Assembly: GCA_034659475.1 (NCBI GenBank)
Contig: JAYEHK010000015.1
Location: 1 to 6,438 of the forward strand
Source: JAYEHK01 sp034659475
GTDB lineage: Bacteria > Bacillota > Syntrophomonadia > Syntrophomonadales > Syntrophomonadaceae
Length of the DNA: 6,438 nt
Direction of reading: 5' to 3'
The position numbers were made by a program, and so were the translations under genes. How positions within the stretch are numbered: the first letter of the stretch is position 1; every line of letters starts with the position of its first letter. Positions 6,247-6,438 of this stretch are shown here, one piece after another. The notes under the pieces are model-generated. The model did not search any database. It saw nothing but the letters and a program-made list of their open reading frames with translations, and was not told the DNA's origin.

Positions 6247-6258
6247 CATAACTTTAGC

Positions 6259-6286
6259 TTTATAATGAGTATTTGATTCTCTTCAA
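6259..6286 (-). promoter_or_regulatory. Promoter of kamA
   Basis: On the minus strand, TTGAAG (6286-6281) and TATAAA (6264-6259) are separated by 16 bases, a good match to a vegetative sigma-A promoter. Transcription would start near 6252, giving a leader of about 20 bases before the ATG at 6231. Confidence 0.65.
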
Positions 6287-6310
6287 AGTATTATGCTTGC
6301 TGGCGTCTAA

Positions 6311-6332
6311 GACCGGGGACGGTTGTATGTCC
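6311..6332 (+). repeat. Further copy of the GGGGACGGTT repeat
   Basis: GGGGACGGTTGTATGTCC, preceded by GACC, resembles the arms of the inverted repeat at 4784-4897 (GGGGACGGTTCATCTGTCC). No matching inverted arm is visible in the window, so it is either a single unit or the left half of an element that continues to the right. Confidence 0.6.
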
Positions 6333-6438
6333 AGCAAGGCTGGCATGTTCAGCGGGAGGTAGTCCCGCTAGGGAAACAAGCAGAATCCCTGTAGCTTGGT
6401 TAGCAGAGGGGAAAGAAATTGAACCTCTGGAGTCTAAT
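6331..6438. other. Run of small hairpins at the right edge, possible structured RNA or element end
   Basis: Four successive stem-loops are visible in about 100 bases: CCAGC-AAG-GCTGG (6331-6343), a 7-bp stem AGCGGGA/TCCCGCT with a 5-base loop (6351-6369), AGGGA/TCCCT (6370-6390) and CAGAGG/CCTCTG (6404-6429). No open reading frame explains the stretch. The density of stems and the phrase GAAACAAGCAGAATCCC recall, loosely, the structured right ends of IS200/IS605-type elements. No tnpB coding sequence lies before it and the window ends, so the identity is open. Confidence 0.4.

Noticed and set aside
6232..6249. Upstream ATG adding six residues to the aminomutase
   Set aside because: It has no Shine-Dalgarno sequence, lies almost at the predicted transcription start, and the good GGTGGAG site lies inside the extra segment.

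Overview
The window looks like chromosome from a low-to-moderate GC, Gram-positive-type anaerobe, most likely a clostridial Firmicute. This is inferred from strong GGAGG-type Shine-Dalgarno sites at short spacing, U-tailed hairpin terminators, a KamA-type lysine 2,3-aminomutase, and protein families common in Clostridia. No rRNA, tRNA, CRISPR array or intact transposase gene is visible.

Layout. Bases 1-323 are non-coding apart from a possible 23-codon gene tail at the left edge, and they end in a plausible promoter. Bases 324-1241 (+) encode a membrane-anchored extracytoplasmic protein of unknown function, closed by a terminator. Bases 1377-2573 (+) encode a fusion of a phosphoenolpyruvate-hydrolase-like TIM barrel with a C-terminal AraC-type DNA-binding domain. 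After a 157-base gap holding direct repeats and a strong terminator-like hairpin comes a two-gene operon. It consists of a UPF0261/Tm-1-like ATP-binding protein (2731-3948) and a stand-alone PEP-hydrolase-like TIM barrel (3952-4782), separated by 3 bases. A 114-base near-perfect inverted repeat separates this operon from a convergent radical-SAM lysine 2,3-aminomutase gene (4918-6231, minus strand). The last 190 bases hold the promoter of that gene and then a run of small hairpins cut by the window edge.

How the genes fit together. The two operon proteins correspond to the two halves of the tomato antiviral protein Tm-1, which in the plant is one polypeptide. They are therefore likely to act together on a small molecule that is not identified here. 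The upstream regulator carries a paralogue of the operon's TIM barrel, altered at several positions, joined to a DNA-binding domain. The economical reading is that an enzyme fold was recruited as the ligand sensor controlling the operon for the same or a related compound. The aminomutase, which makes beta-lysine, is a separate single-gene unit. The first gene has no evident link to the others.

A second theme is a dispersed palindromic motif around GGGGACGGTT...TGTCC. It appears as both arms of the inverted repeat at 4784-4897, again at 6311-6332, and in degenerate form in the terminator at 1250-1283. It behaves like a REP/MITE-type intergenic repeat that has supplied terminators.
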